A stretch of 64,000 nt of DNA from Brachynemurus nebulosus (GCA_035578155.1 JAPWDM010000024.1:3678501-3742500); one strand, 5' to 3'; shown: positions 1 to 14,612, counted from the stretch's first letter. A program made the numbers and translations. Notes: generated from the letters alone by a model not told the origin.

Positions 1-59
1 CGTACCTAAAAACTGAAAAATTGGTGATATTGTGTTTACATAGAGACCTAACGATAAAT

Positions 60-1085
60 ATATTATAAATATATTCTTTCACACAGTCCTAGGGGGTGAA
101 ACACCTTCTCCAAGTTGTAAATTAAAAATTTTAAAACTGACAAAATTTTGTTTACATATACAACAAACACATCAATCTTACAATAAATATATTAAATAAT
201 GTGTAAAATTAGCAATACAAATAGCTTTTAAATAGTGTACTAAACTACTGTGTAGCACATGTAAACAAAATTTCGTCAATTTTTGTTTCTAATTTGGAAA
301 GGATATTTAACCCCTATAAGTGTATGGAAACAAAAAAAAAATAATTATGAATCAATTTTTATGTGATATATTATGTGAATAAAATCTCGGAATTTTTAAA
401 TTTTCAAGTCGACAGCTGAAGGGGAGGTTTCACCCACTTCAAAAAAAGTGTAGGTATAAAAAATAATATTATATTTATTATTAAAATTTTAATAGTATCT
501 ATATATAAATAAAATCTCGTCAATTTTAAATTTGCTAAGTACACACTTGAAGGGGTGGTTACACCCCTTAAAAATGTGTAGACGCAAAAAATAATGTTAT
601 ATTTATTATTAGAATTTTGTATTAATGTGTAAAAACAAAAAAATTTTTAAGTACACACATGAAGGGGTGGTTTCAACTCTTAAAAATTTGTATATGCAAA
701 AAATAATGTAATATTTATTACTAGAGCTGAATGTTATATTTATTATTAGAATTTTGTATTAATGGGTAAAAACAAAATATCATAAATTTATAAATTTTCA
801 AGTACACACATAAAGGGGTAGTTTCAACCCGTAAAGATTTGTATATGCAAAAAATAATGTAATATTTATTACTAGAGCTCTATATAGTGTATATAAACAA
901 AATATCATCAATTTTTAAATTTTTAAGTACACATATGAAGGGGTGGTTTCAACCCCTAAAAATTTGTAGATGCAAAAAATAATGTTATATTTGTTACTAG
1001 AACTTTTTAAGGTACCTATAAACAAAATTTCATCGATTTTTAAATTTTTGAGTTCCAACTTTGAGGGGGTGTTTCACCCCTTAAA
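60..1085. repeat. Diverged tandem repeat, ~120-150 bp unit
   Basis: Roughly eight diverged units recur, each with a block like AGGGGTGGTTTCAACCCCT (a small inverted repeat), then AAAAATTTGTATATGC, an ATAATGTTATATTTATTA block and an AAACAAAATTTCATCAATTTT block. Units are clear near 420, 548, 660, 810, 940 and 1065. No ORF is supported. It ends against the LINE fragment. Confidence 0.75.
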
Positions 1086-1190
1086 AACGTTTTTTAGCAG
1101 TAACTGACATTTTGTATGTTATGAGGTAGCCACTCTCTATATACTGACAAAGTTTCAGATTTTTTTGAATTTGCTCTTCTTGCCCTTTCC

Positions 1191-2183
1191 TTGTCAGCCG
1201 AACTTTTCGGAATTCTCAAGGCCCTGGAATTCATAAAAACACACCTTAATATGCAATACTTCGTATGTACTGATTCAAAAAGTGCAATAAAAGCTCTACA
1301 TAACATAAATAACCACACAAACGAAATCATTAGAGAAATTAAAAACATATTAATAGATATCGAGAACATACGCAAACATGTAACAATTCTCTTGGATTCC
1401 CGGACATACTGGAATATCGGAAAATGAAAAAGTGGACTTAGCAGCTAAGAATGTAGAAGAAACAGACGAAAAAAATATATGGAATATCATTGCAAGATGT
1501 GTACCGCAAATGCAAAAATCATATCCAAAGTTTAATCGACATAAAGTGGAGTAATTCTGACAATAAATTAAAACAAGTTAAAGAAGACACAATGGTATGG
1601 ACAACATGTAAAAACCGTAGGGACGAAATAATATTGACCCGATTACGAACAGGACATACGAATTTGACACATAAGCATCTAATAAATAGAGAAAATGCGC
1701 CAGTTTGTGATATCTGCGATCGCCTCATAACAGTAAAACATATTTTAACTGAATGTGTAGCCTACGAACAAGCGAGGCTTAAAGTAGGTCTCGCAAAAGA
1801 ATTAAAAACAATATTAAAGGATGACGAAAACGAAGTTAAAAAAGTGTTACAATTTTTAAAATATATAAATCTTTACAATAAATTATGCTAGCAGTAACTG
1901 AACCAAATGGAATTCCACTAGTACAATCAAATCAAACATCAATCTAATTATCTAACACATTAATTAATAATATTGACTGTAAAAACCTATATGTATAATC
2001 AATGTGATTCTAGATAAATATGTTTATTAGTTTATATGATGTTATTATATTTAGCATCTAATTAAGTAATCACTGTATGTAAATCTATATAATATTGTAC
2101 CATGTATGTTTAATTTCGATTATTTTAGATGTAATTTTGATTGCATAGCGCAATGGCCCTAGCAGTCAGGCGCTATAAATACA
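1191..2183 (+). pseudogene. 5'-truncated I/jockey-like LINE: RNase H domain and C-terminal tail, frameshifted
   Basis: This is the C-terminal end of a non-LTR retrotransposon polyprotein. The first frame (1191-1390) has an RNase H-like stretch with AELFGILKALEF and CTDSKSAIKAL. After a frameshift near 1390 the next frame reads WIPGHTGISENEKVDLAAK, the classic final RNase H motif. After a second shift near 1540 a 3' tail appears (to 1891) with TRLRTGHTNLTH and a C-x2-C...H-x4-C cluster (CDICDRLITVKHILTEC), typical of I-clade and related LINEs. The 3' UTR runs on to the AGGCGCTATAAATACAA terminus at about 2183. RT and endonuclease parts are absent, consistent with 5' truncation. Two frameshifts show it is dead. 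The tail is interrupted by the foldback element that follows. Clade assignment beyond RNase H-bearing LINE is tentative. Confidence 0.8.
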
Positions 2184-2192
2184 ATAATTTTT

Positions 2193-4081
2193 GGATGTGG
2201 CTATTTATACATACAGTATGTATACGCAATTGGCTATTTATACATACAGTATGTATAATTAATTGGCTATTTATACATACAGTATGTATACGAAATTGGC
2301 TATTTATACATACAGTATGTATATGAAATTGGCTGTTTATACACGAAGAGAAAATTCCTATAAAAATTACTGTGGTCATACTACAATCGACGTGTAACAG
2401 GCGAACATATCCAATTTTTGTAAGGTAAAATTATAAAAATTATAGTTATATTATTGTAATTTTTATAATTGTACCGTACAAAAATTGGATATGTTCGCCT
2501 GTTACACGTCGATTGTAGTATGAGCACAGTAATTTTTATGGGAATTTTCTCTCCGTGTACATAATTACGATAATTATGATATGTATACTGAATTGGATAT
2601 TTAAACATGAAGTATGTATACGCAGTTGGCTACTTATACATACTGACTGAATGCGCTAATATTACAATTAATATTTTTATAATAACTACACCATTCTAAT
2701 AATCTAATACCTCCGATTGAGCTGATTTTTTTTTTTTTTTTTTACATAATTTTTTGGCTTAAGAACTTATCCCCTAAACGGATTTTTGGCGACGCGGACC
2801 GGTAGTGTATTTTTCAACCCTTGTCTAAGTTTAGCGGTTACTAAAAGTTTTCCGTTACCGTAGCAACAAAAATTAAAAACAGATTCTTATGAAACTTGGT
2901 GAGTAGCACAAAAAAGAAAGAATGAATTTTTTCGATATTTTCCTTAGTGATATTAAGTGTCAAATTTGTAAAACTTACTATATTGAGTAGACAATTACGG
3001 TAGGTATATTACGGCATTTATTGATAGAAGTAAGTGGAAAATGGACCAGACGGCATCATTGACATTTCATTTTCAGGCAAAGGGTAATTAAATAATTTTG
3101 AAGCGATTACACGCCGAGGCCTATTTGTAAATAATTACCCTTTGCCTAAGAATGAGGCTTCATTGGTGATATCCCGTTCATTTTTCACTTATTTCTGTGA
3201 ATAAAAATCAAAATATCTTAATTAAATTCATCAAAATTGATGCTATGTATATGTGTATAATATACAATCCATTATCTCATTATAGTAAGTTTTAGAAATA
3301 AGACACGTATTATCTCGAAAACTGAACAGGGTATCGAAAAACTTTGTTCTTCCTATTTTGTTCCACTAATCAAATTCTATAAGAATCTGCCTCTAGTTTT
3401 TATCACCATAATAACGGAAACCTTTTTTTAGTTGTGTCTGTATTCAAAGGATTAGAAGCCTTCAAGCCTTCAAAGGATTAAAAAATACACTTTCGATCAA
3501 CGTTTCTAAAAATTAATTTAGAAAATAATTTCTTATTTTAAATCTTAAAGAGTATATAAGAAAAACATTTAGTTAAGTCGGAGGGTATCCGATAGTACAT
3601 TTGCCTATTTATATCTCTTATATACAATTTTTGCTAATTTAAACCCTCAGATTATGCAACTTTCGGTTCGCGTCGCAAAAATCCGTTTAAGGGATAACTT
3701 CTTAAGCTAAAAAGATTATGCAAATTTCAATCGGTGGTACGCGAGAAATTCATTATTATTAGAATTGATAAATTCGTTATTGTAAGTTATTTTACTGCCA
3801 CCAATGGAAAAGTCCATTTTAATACGCGCACCACGAAATTTGTATGATATTTTTGGTGCTCAAGTTGCGCGTTATACGCCGGAAAATACGGTAATTATGT
3901 ATAAGTAGCCAACTGCGTGTACATATTGCATATTTACACAAAATATTTCATATACATACTGTATGTATAAATAGCCAATTTCGTATACATACTGTATGTA
4001 TAAATAGCCAATTGCGTATACATACTGTATGTATAAATAGCCAATTGCGTATACATACTGTATGTATAAATAGCCACATCC
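2193..4081. mobile_element. Foldback / long-hairpin transposon with 9-bp target duplication
   Basis: The element begins GGATGTGGCTATTTATAC and ends with its reverse complement GTATAAATAGCCACATCC. It is flanked by exact 9-bp direct repeats ATAATTTTT (2184-2192 and 4082-4090). Both ends carry about four copies of a ~40-bp unit with the palindrome ATACATACAGTATGTAT. Further inside, matching inverted blocks recur (near 2750-2800 against 3660-3715, and 3015-3085 against 3110-3185), so the ~1.9 kb can fold back almost end to end. There is no coding capacity. A 9-bp duplication is usual for Mutator-like elements, so a non-autonomous MULE-type foldback is one reading. Confidence 0.85.
2342..2562. repeat. 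Local palindrome inside the foldback element
   Basis: Arms of about 105 bp around a centre near 2450. The left arm reads CATACTACAATCGACGTGTA and the right arm TACACGTCGATTGTAGTATG, extending outward through AGAGAAAATTCC and GGAATTTTCTCT. This secondary hairpin has no partner in the other half of the element, so it was probably a separate insertion or a local rearrangement. Confidence 0.75.
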
Positions 4082-4090
4082 ATAATTTTT

Positions 4091-6135
<2,045 letters not shown>

Positions 6136-6216
<81 letters not shown>
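6136..6216. repeat. (TA)n microsatellite, ~80 bp
   Basis: Pure TA tract, followed directly by ACCGAGCGTTCATAAAG, which looks like the edge of another repeat. Confidence 0.97.
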
Positions 6217-6218
<2 letters not shown>

Positions 6219-6540
6219 GAGCGTTCATAAAGTTGTGGAACAGCTGATAATCTCAGTTAAGACTGACATTATCGAAAAATTACTCGGACAAAAGAATGAC
6301 CTCAAATTTGACCTTGAACATGACCTTAACCAAAATTTGGAAGTCAACTTTGTTTTTTTAAATGGAAACCCCAATTTTTGACCCCGGATTCGGAAAGAGC
6401 GTGAAATTCTACGTTCAAAACCATATTTATACTTCATATCCCAAAGTCGTGTGAAGGTCATAAAAACGAAAAAAAATATGTTGGTTCTCATGATAGAGGT
6501 AGAGGGGTTGAGGGGTGTTTTCTGCCCCTAAAAAGCGTAT
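6217..6540. repeat. Dispersed repeat with clustered TGACCT/TGACCC half-sites
   Basis: Four or more TGACCT, TGACCTT or TGACCCC hexamer-like motifs occur between 6295 and 6385, with an AAGGTCA on the opposite strand near 6454. It ends in the GAGGGGTGTTTTCTGCCCC type block that recurs through this window. It resembles nuclear-receptor half-sites by sequence only. A dispersed repeat is the simpler reading. Confidence 0.4.
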
Positions 6541-6729
6541 TTATCCGAAATACAAAAAAAAAAAAACGCATATATTTTTCACTTAATAGGTATACTTATG
6601 TTACATTTAATTTAAATCGGTGAATATCAGTTGGGTAGTGTTACTTGTAAGTAGGGAAGCAGCTCGTTTTGAATAAACCACAAATAAATATACAATAAAA
6701 ATCATATAATTTCTATATAATTTCTTCCA

Positions 6730-6944
<215 letters not shown>

Positions 6945-8195
6945 ACCAAAGGGTGTTATTAGCATAAATCTTAAGGGGGATCACTAGTGTAACCGCCTGA
7001 AAAAATGGTAATTGTTGGGAATTTTTTAAAGAAAACTACTGTATCGATTGTTTTAGTATTTTAAGAATATATTCGTTGATATATAATAAATGTATGATAC
7101 AATTTTTGGACCAAAAATTTGAAAATTCCGTGAGTTATTCGCGATCCCTAAAGCTCCAGAAAAAAAGTCTCCTCACTGCTGCAGTGATAGCGACCTTCAC
7201 AGTGGCTGAAATCAAAAAAAAAAAAAGCAAAAAGCCTATTAAACTAGAAGATATTGCCTGTGTACCATGAATCTCAATCTTAAAAAACGTTTCCAATTTT
7301 GCCCGAAAATTTGATGATTTTTGGCCTGCAAAAATTGCATTTTTTATTCGATCGGAAAACTGGAGGTTTAGGGCACAAAGAAACATAGGTACCTATATAA
7401 AAGACGTTGCAATAAGAATCAAATCGATTGGATGATTTGTCTTTGAGTTATAACTGCAGTAATTTTGAAAAATGTAGGTTTTCTTTACCTTACCTTTTAG
7501 TTTTAATCACTGAGAATTTTTATTAAAATTATTTACGATGTACTCACTATAACGGTCATAGTAAAACTAGATGAGTCGTTCAAATCTGCCAGGGTCTAGC
7601 TGCTCTACAACATGTGACTGGCAGCCACGTCCAGATACTCCCGAACTATCAACCTTCATACATTTTTCAATACCTCAAAGTTAACAAGGAAAATTAGAAT
7701 TCGCTCTTCAAATGGTAACTCAAAAATTATTTGAGATATGCACTTGAAATTTTAGTATGTTATTTTTAAAGGTATATACTATCGAAATGTGCAAAAAAAA
7801 ATTTTTTCAATTTTTTCAAAATGTCACACTAGTGGTCCCTTTCGAAATCGGCACCGAAAAATTCAATAACTCTTCATTATAGAACGAAATATTGGTCACA
7901 TCATTATCACCCAAATAATTAATTTACGACAGTTTCTATAAAAATATTATTATTCGCGTCAATAATATTATTTGAATCACTTATATTGTTATTACTATCC
8001 ATTTTTGTTTAACTAATTTGTTTAAGTTCTATTATGGAAAGAAAAATCAATAAACACATTTTACTTTAACAAGTGTTTTCCTTTTTTTAAAAAAGATAAT
8101 AAAACTCAAGTTTGTTTAACATTTAAAAACATTTACGTAATTAAAAGAAAAAAAATTTTTTGTGGTCAAAATATAAAATAATTAATTAATAGCTA
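6945..8195. other. AT-rich, no gene seen
   Basis: Short chance ORFs only, such as 7076-7270. Nothing resembles a known domain and no splice-bounded exon stands out. Confidence 0.45.
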
Positions 8196-8356
8196 TTTAT
8201 GCAACAAGTACATAATGAAGATCTTTATGAACGAGCCGTGTTATTGGCTGAGCGAGCTTGCGAAGCCGTGTTATTGGCTGAGCGAGCTTGCGAGCGAGGC
8301 CAATAAAAAAAGGCGAGTTCATAAAGTAAAATTATGTACAAGTTGCATACAAAGCT
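8196..8356. repeat. Small inverted-repeat (MITE-like) element with internal 33-bp duplication
   Basis: GCAACAAGTACATAATGAAG and CTTTATGAACGAGCC on the left match inverted GGCGAGTTCATAAAG and ATTATGTACAAGTTGC on the right. The middle repeats a ~33-bp block (GCCGTGTTATTGGCTGAGCG, continuing to AGCTTGCGA) twice in tandem. No target duplication was identified. Confidence 0.6.
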
Positions 8357-8548
8357 TTATGTACGACTGTTAAAATTCCTAGTTATCGATAAAAACCGAA
8401 TTTGTAAATCTCACGTCTATACTTGAAATAAAAAATGTATTTTATATATAGTTGGCATAGACGAATTTATTGTGTTTAAAGTATGCTTTGGTTATTATCT
8501 GTCATCTAAAGCTAATAAAATATTGGAGCATTTTTAAAAGATTTTTCA

Positions 8549-8870
8549 CACCTCGGAGGGAGTTCCAGCGATGGCTTCCAGGCCTTGGTGACCGGACGCT
8601 CTGTCTAGTACTTACCGTACCGTCACCAAGGACTGTCCGCTCTTTTAAGCCCTGGGATGGCAGGGCCCATCGATTGACTTTATTATGTGTATGTTTGTCC
8701 GTTGTCTAGTGCATTTATGTGTCCCTGTCTTTATGTGTTGTTTTTATTTTTTCTACCGTTTTTGGCGGCGCATGCCCTTGGTTGGCGATGCCGCCGGGTG
8801 CTGCTGACCGCGCCATCCACCGGCAGCCGTACCCCAATTTTAATTAAAAAAAAAAAAAAAAAAAAAAAAA
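8549..8870 (+). mobile_element. Retroposed insert (SINE or truncated LINE 3' end) with poly(A) and 13-bp TSD
   Basis: A GC-rich ~320-bp sequence, very unlike its flanks, ends in a 25-base A tract (8846-8870). It is bracketed by AAAAGATTTTTCA at 8536-8548 and 8867-8879. That combination is diagnostic of target-primed retroposition. No clear Pol III A/B boxes were found, so a 5'-truncated LINE 3' UTR is as likely as a SINE. Apparent ORFs across it start in the flank and are not convincing. Confidence 0.85.
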
Positions 8871-8879
8871 GATTTTTCA

Positions 8880-10830
8880 ACAATACTTATTAATATTTAA
8901 AAAAGAAAGGAGAAAAAGCTGTCTGGAATAAATTTTTATAATAGTTCAGATTGTGTAATTAATATTAATTATGCCAACATTTGTAAATATGGTATACAAA
9001 TAAAGTTAGTGTGATTTCTGTTTATTGTAAAATTGAAATTATTATTTATCAAGTAGACTATTCTTTATGGCACTAGTGCTTTTTGCTTTTCATTATGCAA
9101 CGAGTGCCAAAAAGTAATACTTTTTATATCTCTTAATGTAATAAAATAGGCTTTTATGATTCAGTCGTACATAAAATTATTTATGAAGTCTTTGAACTGA
9201 CAATGAATAGATCCTAAAAAAAAAATTTTAAACAACTCTGCATTTTAGTTTTGTCATATGCCAAGAAAATGATTTACAATTTTATTGCACAGTAGAAAAT
9301 CTCAATAACATACTTATTAAATGGCAAAAAATATTAATTACGTGTTTTTTTTATGTTTCAGCTAAATACGATTTTTAAGGATAGAAAACATCCCCCATCC
9401 CCCGGGAACTGACAGTTATGGTTGATTATTTTTGAAACGATACATTTTCTAAAAAAAAGTGCTTAGAACCAAAGTTGTAGAGTTCAAAGTGTTGCACTTG
9501 ATGGCGACCTTGCAGTCGATTTTCAAAGTCATTTAAAAATCATTTTACCTTTTTCAAAAAGAGCAGTTTATTTTTCATCCCTAGATGGTTCAAAGTATAT
9601 TCGGATGAAATTCAAAGTGTTAAATTCAAATAAGTGATTAAGAAGTAATTTTGCAACATGCTTGTTTAATGACAGTTCAGAAAATAATAATCATATGTCC
9701 GAATGAAATCCTAATACTAAACAAAGAATAAAAGGTATTGTGAATAAATAAAGAGTAGAAATAAAAATTTTAAAAATTTGAAAATTTTTAATATAAGATG
9801 AAAATAATGTTTAGCTTACAATTAGAGTGACATTTTATGTTTTCTTAACTTTACTTCCATTCCGAAATTACTGACAAAACTGTTTTCCCCTAATTTGTTC
9901 TATAATGGAGGGTATAGCGAGGTTTCAATGACAAAACTGCCTTTGGGGCCGAGGTTCAAAATGATGTGTACGATAGTAAGTGCTTTTGATATGAATACGA
10001 TATATATATAAGATTTAACCCCTGACTTTGAACTTTTCTTGAGATATTCGATTTTTAAATCCTGTACTTCAAGTCGCGGAAAATCGAGCATACTTTTTTT
10101 TAACGGTGTCATTATCGCTTTTCAACTTCTTCTCGTAACGAATTTGACACGGTCCTTCGAGTTTTCACGTACTCTGAAGCTGTATCATTTAACAGGGTAT
10201 TAACTTTTAATCGTCTACTATATTTATTTTGCAATAAAACGACGGCCGATTGAGTCAGTTCCTCAAAAACGTGTAAACAGATTTAATGTGAGGACAAACC
10301 AGGTCGGGTGATAATATAATGACTTTATTGCTATTATGGTGTGTCGTACCGATCTGTTCGGTTCTTTATACTTTACAAACAATGTAACTAAGAATAAGTG
10401 AACACATATGTAAGTAGTTTTTATTAGGATACGCACAATGTATACCAAGTAGTGGTCAAGAGCGGATTACAGAGTCGGGCAGTAGTTTATTAATTTTTCA
10501 AAAAGCGAGCCTTTGACTTTGATGAAACTTTTTTGAGTATAAGTACATAGTATAAACAATATTTTGTATTTTTTTCAAAGGTGTCATTTTACTACAACTG
10601 TACGAGAAATAATAACGAAAATTTTTTTTATTGATTTATCACGTACAATAGTCACGCAAAATCTGAAAAAATTTATAATATATCTTGAAAAATTCTGGAC
10701 GATTGCCATTTAGTTCATTTTTCTAGCTTTCATAGTATTCGAGATATAAAAATTTAAAAAATATATTGCACTGAGAGAACTTTCTCGAATATCTCAAGAA
10801 AAGTTCAAGGTCAGGAGCTAAATCTTAATT

Positions 10831-10834
<4 letters not shown>
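8880..10834. other. Non-coding AT-rich stretch with a ~45-bp inverted repeat pair
   Basis: The only structure noted is AGATTTAACCCCTGACTTTG through CTTGAGATATTCGA at about 10,009-10,056, repeated inverted and diverged at about 10,785-10,830 beside the next (TA)n tract. That suggests an old ~830-bp inverted-repeat element. No gene was seen. Confidence 0.4.

Positions 10835-10920
<86 letters not shown>
10835..10920. repeat. (TA)n microsatellite, ~85 bp
   Basis: Uninterrupted TA dinucleotides following the inverted-repeat block at 10,785-10,830. Confidence 0.97.
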
Positions 10921-10923
<3 letters not shown>

Positions 10924-11818
10924 TTTATCTAAAAAATTCTAAAAAAATAATTTAAATGCTTTAATGCCACGAGCATATAGGGCAGTACTAAATATATCAA
11001 AATTGGTACTGCAACATTTTTTTTGTGATATAGTGTCTAGATTCGCCCCTAAGTGTGGGGCGAATCGAGACAGTGCTTTATTTGCAATATAAATCACATT
11101 CGGTCATGCATATGGGTAAAATCGGACATAAAAAGATAAAAATAGCTGAATTTCTAATCTGAAAATTAGCTAAACTGAATAACTGCATCAGCGAATGACT
11201 TTTGATGGGTGGAATAAAACATTTTGGATTTAAATGAATTTTATTTCGATTTGCCTTTGAGTCAATCATGCAAGGTCGATTTTGGAACATGGAAATATTC
11301 AGCAGCTTGTCTGAGCGATTTTCTTTTATTTTTAATATCGGAAAACAGGGGCGCAACAACTACATATCTGCAGGGGGTCTAACAAAAATTTAAATTATCA
11401 AACTATTTGATAACGCAGTTCTCCGATAAAGATGGAAAATGTTGTAATAAAATGTCGTCTCCGAAAATTTGATTATCAAATAAAAATATTAGTAAACCAC
11501 TAAAAATTTTACTTTTTCATATAAATAAAATAAATTAAAGGAAAATTTCCAGGTAATTTTAGGCGGTCTGGACGCCTTGGACCTCCCCGGTCGTTGCGCC
11601 TCTGTCGAAAAGAGCCCATTTTATGTTATCTAAACTACAGTTTATGTAGTTTATACCCACTTTCTTTTTATACTGACGCAACATGGTGTATGAATTCGCC
11701 TCATCTATAGACAATTTTTTGTTAATCAATTTATAAAAAAAAAATTAAGCACAATACAGCTTTCATTTTTGGTATATATATTGTCAAAAAAACGTCAAAT
11801 ATTTTGTTGCCGGTGCCT

Positions 11819-11822
<4 letters not shown>
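10921..11822. other. Non-coding, no feature supported
   Basis: A small palindrome lies at 11,034-11,056 (TCGCCCCTAAGTGTGGGGCGA). Otherwise there is only AT-rich sequence with short ORFs. Confidence 0.4.
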
Positions 11823-11891
<69 letters not shown>

Positions 11892-11899
11892 ATATATAC
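11823..11899. repeat. (TA)n microsatellite with GTATGTA interruption
   Basis: TA tract ending about 50 bp left of the Polinton insertion site. Confidence 0.95.
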
Positions 11900-11943
11900 A
11901 CACCGGCATAATTAGCCGAACATAAAAAATATATAAAAACTTA

Positions 11944-11949
11944 TTTATT
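11944..11949. other. Target-site duplication TTTATT (left copy)
   Basis: Immediately precedes the AGTAGTGGG terminus and is identical to 28,884-28,889. Confidence 0.92.
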
Positions 11950-13035
11950 AGTAGTGGGTTTTGGAGAGTTCTAAGCCACTCCTGTAAGGAATAAGATACG
12001 TATAGCATACCCTTCATGTATACGTACATATATATAGCATACTCTTTGAGAGGTGGTACATACAGAGTACATACACCTAACTTTCGTCAGAATGAGTGAT
12101 GCAGTCTGTTGAGTTTTCCCTGGGATCAAGTTACAAAAAGAGTTAATTATAGTAAAAAATTGTGTCAATTTCAATTGGTGAACCGTGAATCGTTCTGCAT
12201 TCGCAGTAAATGTAAGTAAATTTGTGTTGTAAGTAAAAAATGTTGCTTAATATTACAAAAAGGATTAATTATAGTAAAAATTAGACATTTTAAGTGTCAA
12301 TTTCAATTAGTGAACCGTGAATCGTTCTGCATTCGCAGTAAATGTAAGTAAATTTGTGTTGTAAGTAAAAAATGTTGCTTAATGTTACAAAAAGGATTAA
12401 TTATAAAGTTAGAAATTTTAAGTGTCAATTTCAATTAGTGAACCGTGAATCGTTCTGCAAAATCGGGAGGTGGGGAGGTGGTTCCCGTAGCACCATATTT
12501 CTACTACTTTGATTCGCCAAAAATGAAGACAGTTTTGGAATTAGAAATTGTCAAATCTCGCTGGCAATGATATGTATCAAAAGACGCCAAAGGCACCAGT
12601 CAACAAGTTATATTTTAAGTTAGTCTAATAAAATAACATAATTGACGTGAATTGTCCTGCAGTATACATAATGACATCTGTCCGCGTTTTAGTTCGATCT
12701 AATTACATAATCAAATTTAGCAGCTGTAATGAGTCAACAAGATGTATTCCACATTAGACTAATAAAGTACCATATTTAACTTAGAGAGGTCAGTACATAT
12801 ATCATTTTGCGATATGAAAATAATATAATGTACATGTTAGATGTACAGTCAGTTTCAAAAAAAGTTGTGTCATTTCAATTACGCTAATATTGGAGCTCGC
12901 ATGCAAAATTTATGCTATTCTTAGTCACTGAAATTTTATTCCCAGCAATGATATAACAGTTAAAAAATTTTTCTCTACAATAAATCAAGCATATTTTTTA
13001 TAAAATGAACACTTAAATTGATATGAAAATTCTTA
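11950..13035 (+). repeat. Polinton left terminal inverted repeat
   Basis: Reverse-complementary to 27,672-28,883. The outer ~170 bp differ by only about two bases between the ends. It contains two full and one partial copy of a ~130-bp tandem unit (12,125-12,460) marked by CGTGAATCGTTCTGCATTCG. The other end has one more copy, which accounts for the length difference. Homology fades near 13,035. An outward-reading 67-codon ORF (12,174 to 11,971, minus) is present at both ends, but it could be a by-product of TIR identity. Confidence 0.9.
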
Positions 13036-13075
13036 GCGTGTAAATACAAAATACAGCTTCAGAACAAAATTATTG

Positions 13076-13345
13076 GTAAAATAGAATCCTTTCAGGATAA
13101 AGTCCTAAGAATAAGACACCGTGGTACATCCGTAATAAATAACTATACAGCGAAACTAGGCTGGAATCCGTTTAATGATATATCACCAAACTAGCAAGAA
13201 ATTTCTACAACAACCAACGATCCTATGAACCGATTAATAATAATTTAAACCTCGAAATTAGGCCCAACAACTGAAAGACGTCTGCCCCCAACAGTTCTAA
13301 TGAAACATACTGTACACAATAGCAAATTTAAACATCTACTTTTAT
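13076..13345 (+). pseudogene. Short jockey-like LINE ORF2 C-terminal scrap
   Basis: Translation in two successive frames gives FQDKVLRIRHRGTSVINNY, then LARNFYNNQRSYEPI and RRLPPTVLMKH. This layout (FQNK-LR-I..., LA-FY...) is typical of the extreme C terminus of jockey-type reverse transcriptases. There is a stop and at least one frameshift. It lies just inside the left TIR of the Polinton, so it is either a nested insertion or sequence picked up by the element. Identification rests on pattern memory and is tentative. Confidence 0.35.
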
Positions 13346-13820
13346 TACAATAACACCTATATGTGCTTATAAGCCTACATAAGTCTTAAATAATTTGACT
13401 GATGTTTATCATATCAGTACCATATTATTGTTAAATTTTATAATAAAAATAGTTTTCAACAAAAAAGTTTTTTCACATGATGTTTCTAAGTTTCATTTCA
13501 GAGAAATATAAACACAGGAATGTTTTAAGAAATGTGAAATCTCTCTTTTTACTTTTTGATTAATAACTTATAAACATATTAACAAATTGAAATTTTTAAT
13601 ATTTTAGCATAATTTTTAAAAATTTATTTCTATAAAATAATTTCACTGTCTATACATACAAATTATACAAAACTTTTATTAAGCAGAAAAATATTACATA
13701 CATATTATTCATATTAAAGCTAATCGAGTAATGATAAATCTACATTCTACAGTGTACATATATAGATACACTCAAGTAACAAATTTTTCACACACCAGTT
13801 ACAATTATACCTTAAATTTT
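13346..13820. other. AT-rich Polinton interior, no gene seen
   Basis: Lies downstream of the minus-strand small gene at 14,176-14,612. Nothing coding was recognised. Confidence 0.45.
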
Positions 13821-13826
13821 TTTATT
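13821..13826 (-). terminator. AATAAA polyadenylation signal (small gene 2)
   Basis: AATAAA on the minus strand, ~140 bases beyond the inferred last acceptor of the spliced gene that starts at 14,612. Confidence 0.45.
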
Positions 13827-14175
13827 GTTCATCATTTAACATCATTAAAAAATCTACACAGCTGTTATATATATACTGCACACACAATAATTTTTCTATA
13901 AACTATACTTACACACATAAATTAAAAAACTTAAAATATCTGAAAAAGAAAGCACTAAAAACACTGAAAAAAAAAATAATTGTTTTGAACTTGGATATTT
14001 AGAAGAAAAAAGTCAAAATTTTTTAATAACTAATTTTAATTAAAAAATACTAACTTATAAAATAACTTATAAAATACTAACTAAACTAATAAAAATAAAA
14101 AAATAGATGATAATTCTGAAACAAAAAAAAAAAATTAATATTTATTCCAAATTTTGTAGACTTAAAAATGTTACC

Positions 14176-14612
14176 TTAATTAATATATATTTCTAAGTAT
14201 CCCATTACGTGGTCTACATAGTAGACCACTTGAAATCCTATGAATTGACCAACGGAAATACTATTGGGGGGGAAATCATCCTCCCCAAACATTATCACAA
14301 CTGGGAGATGCTAAATATAAGCAAAAATTTAATTTTAATAACTATTAGTAAATTTTTAATGTTAAGAGTGTTAAAATTTTTTAGTAAAAGATGATAGTTT
14401 AACAATTTAATAACTATGATATATACAAATTTTACATCTAACACGTATATTTAAAAAAATTTAAAATAACTTACACGTATATTTGGGGGCAATAGCTCCC
14501 TCAATATTTCCACAATTACTGAAACTGAAACAAATCAATAGAATTATCGAATCAATATATCATTATAATTTTGAAGAAGTATTTACAATAACTTACTTTC
14601 CAAATCCGCCAT
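14176..14612 (-). CDS. Small spliced gene 2 of a tandem pair, 64 aa, unknown family
   Basis: Inferred gene model with three coding exons on the minus strand: 14,612-14,597 (starts ATGGCGGATTTGG), 14,518-14,475 and 14,310-14,176. Introns have GT-AG ends: donors GTAAGT and GTGTAAGT-type, acceptors TTTCAGTTTCAG and TTATATTTAG. Intron 1 is phase 1 and intron 2 phase 0. The spliced frame encodes 64 residues and ends TAA one base before a third donor (G|GTAACA at 14,174). An acceptor in a T-rich tract follows at 13,964-13,965. Residues include ELLPPNIRHLPVVIMFGEDD. The sister gene at 15,455-16,027 has the same exon plan. Copies share L-P-[VM]-V-I at the exon 2/3 junction with several synonymous third-position changes, which supports this frame over the other two. 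There is no signal peptide or known domain. The product is unknown, possibly a Polinton accessory protein. Splicing is unproven. Confidence 0.6.

Noticed and set aside
8470..8893. Protein gene across the GC-rich insert
   Set aside because: Reading frames start in the flanking AT-rich DNA and end in poly(A); the insert has the hallmarks of a retroposon.
14209..14394. 61-codon plus-strand ORF
   Set aside because: Antisense to exon 3 of small gene 2; the minus-strand model has conserved splice sites and phases.
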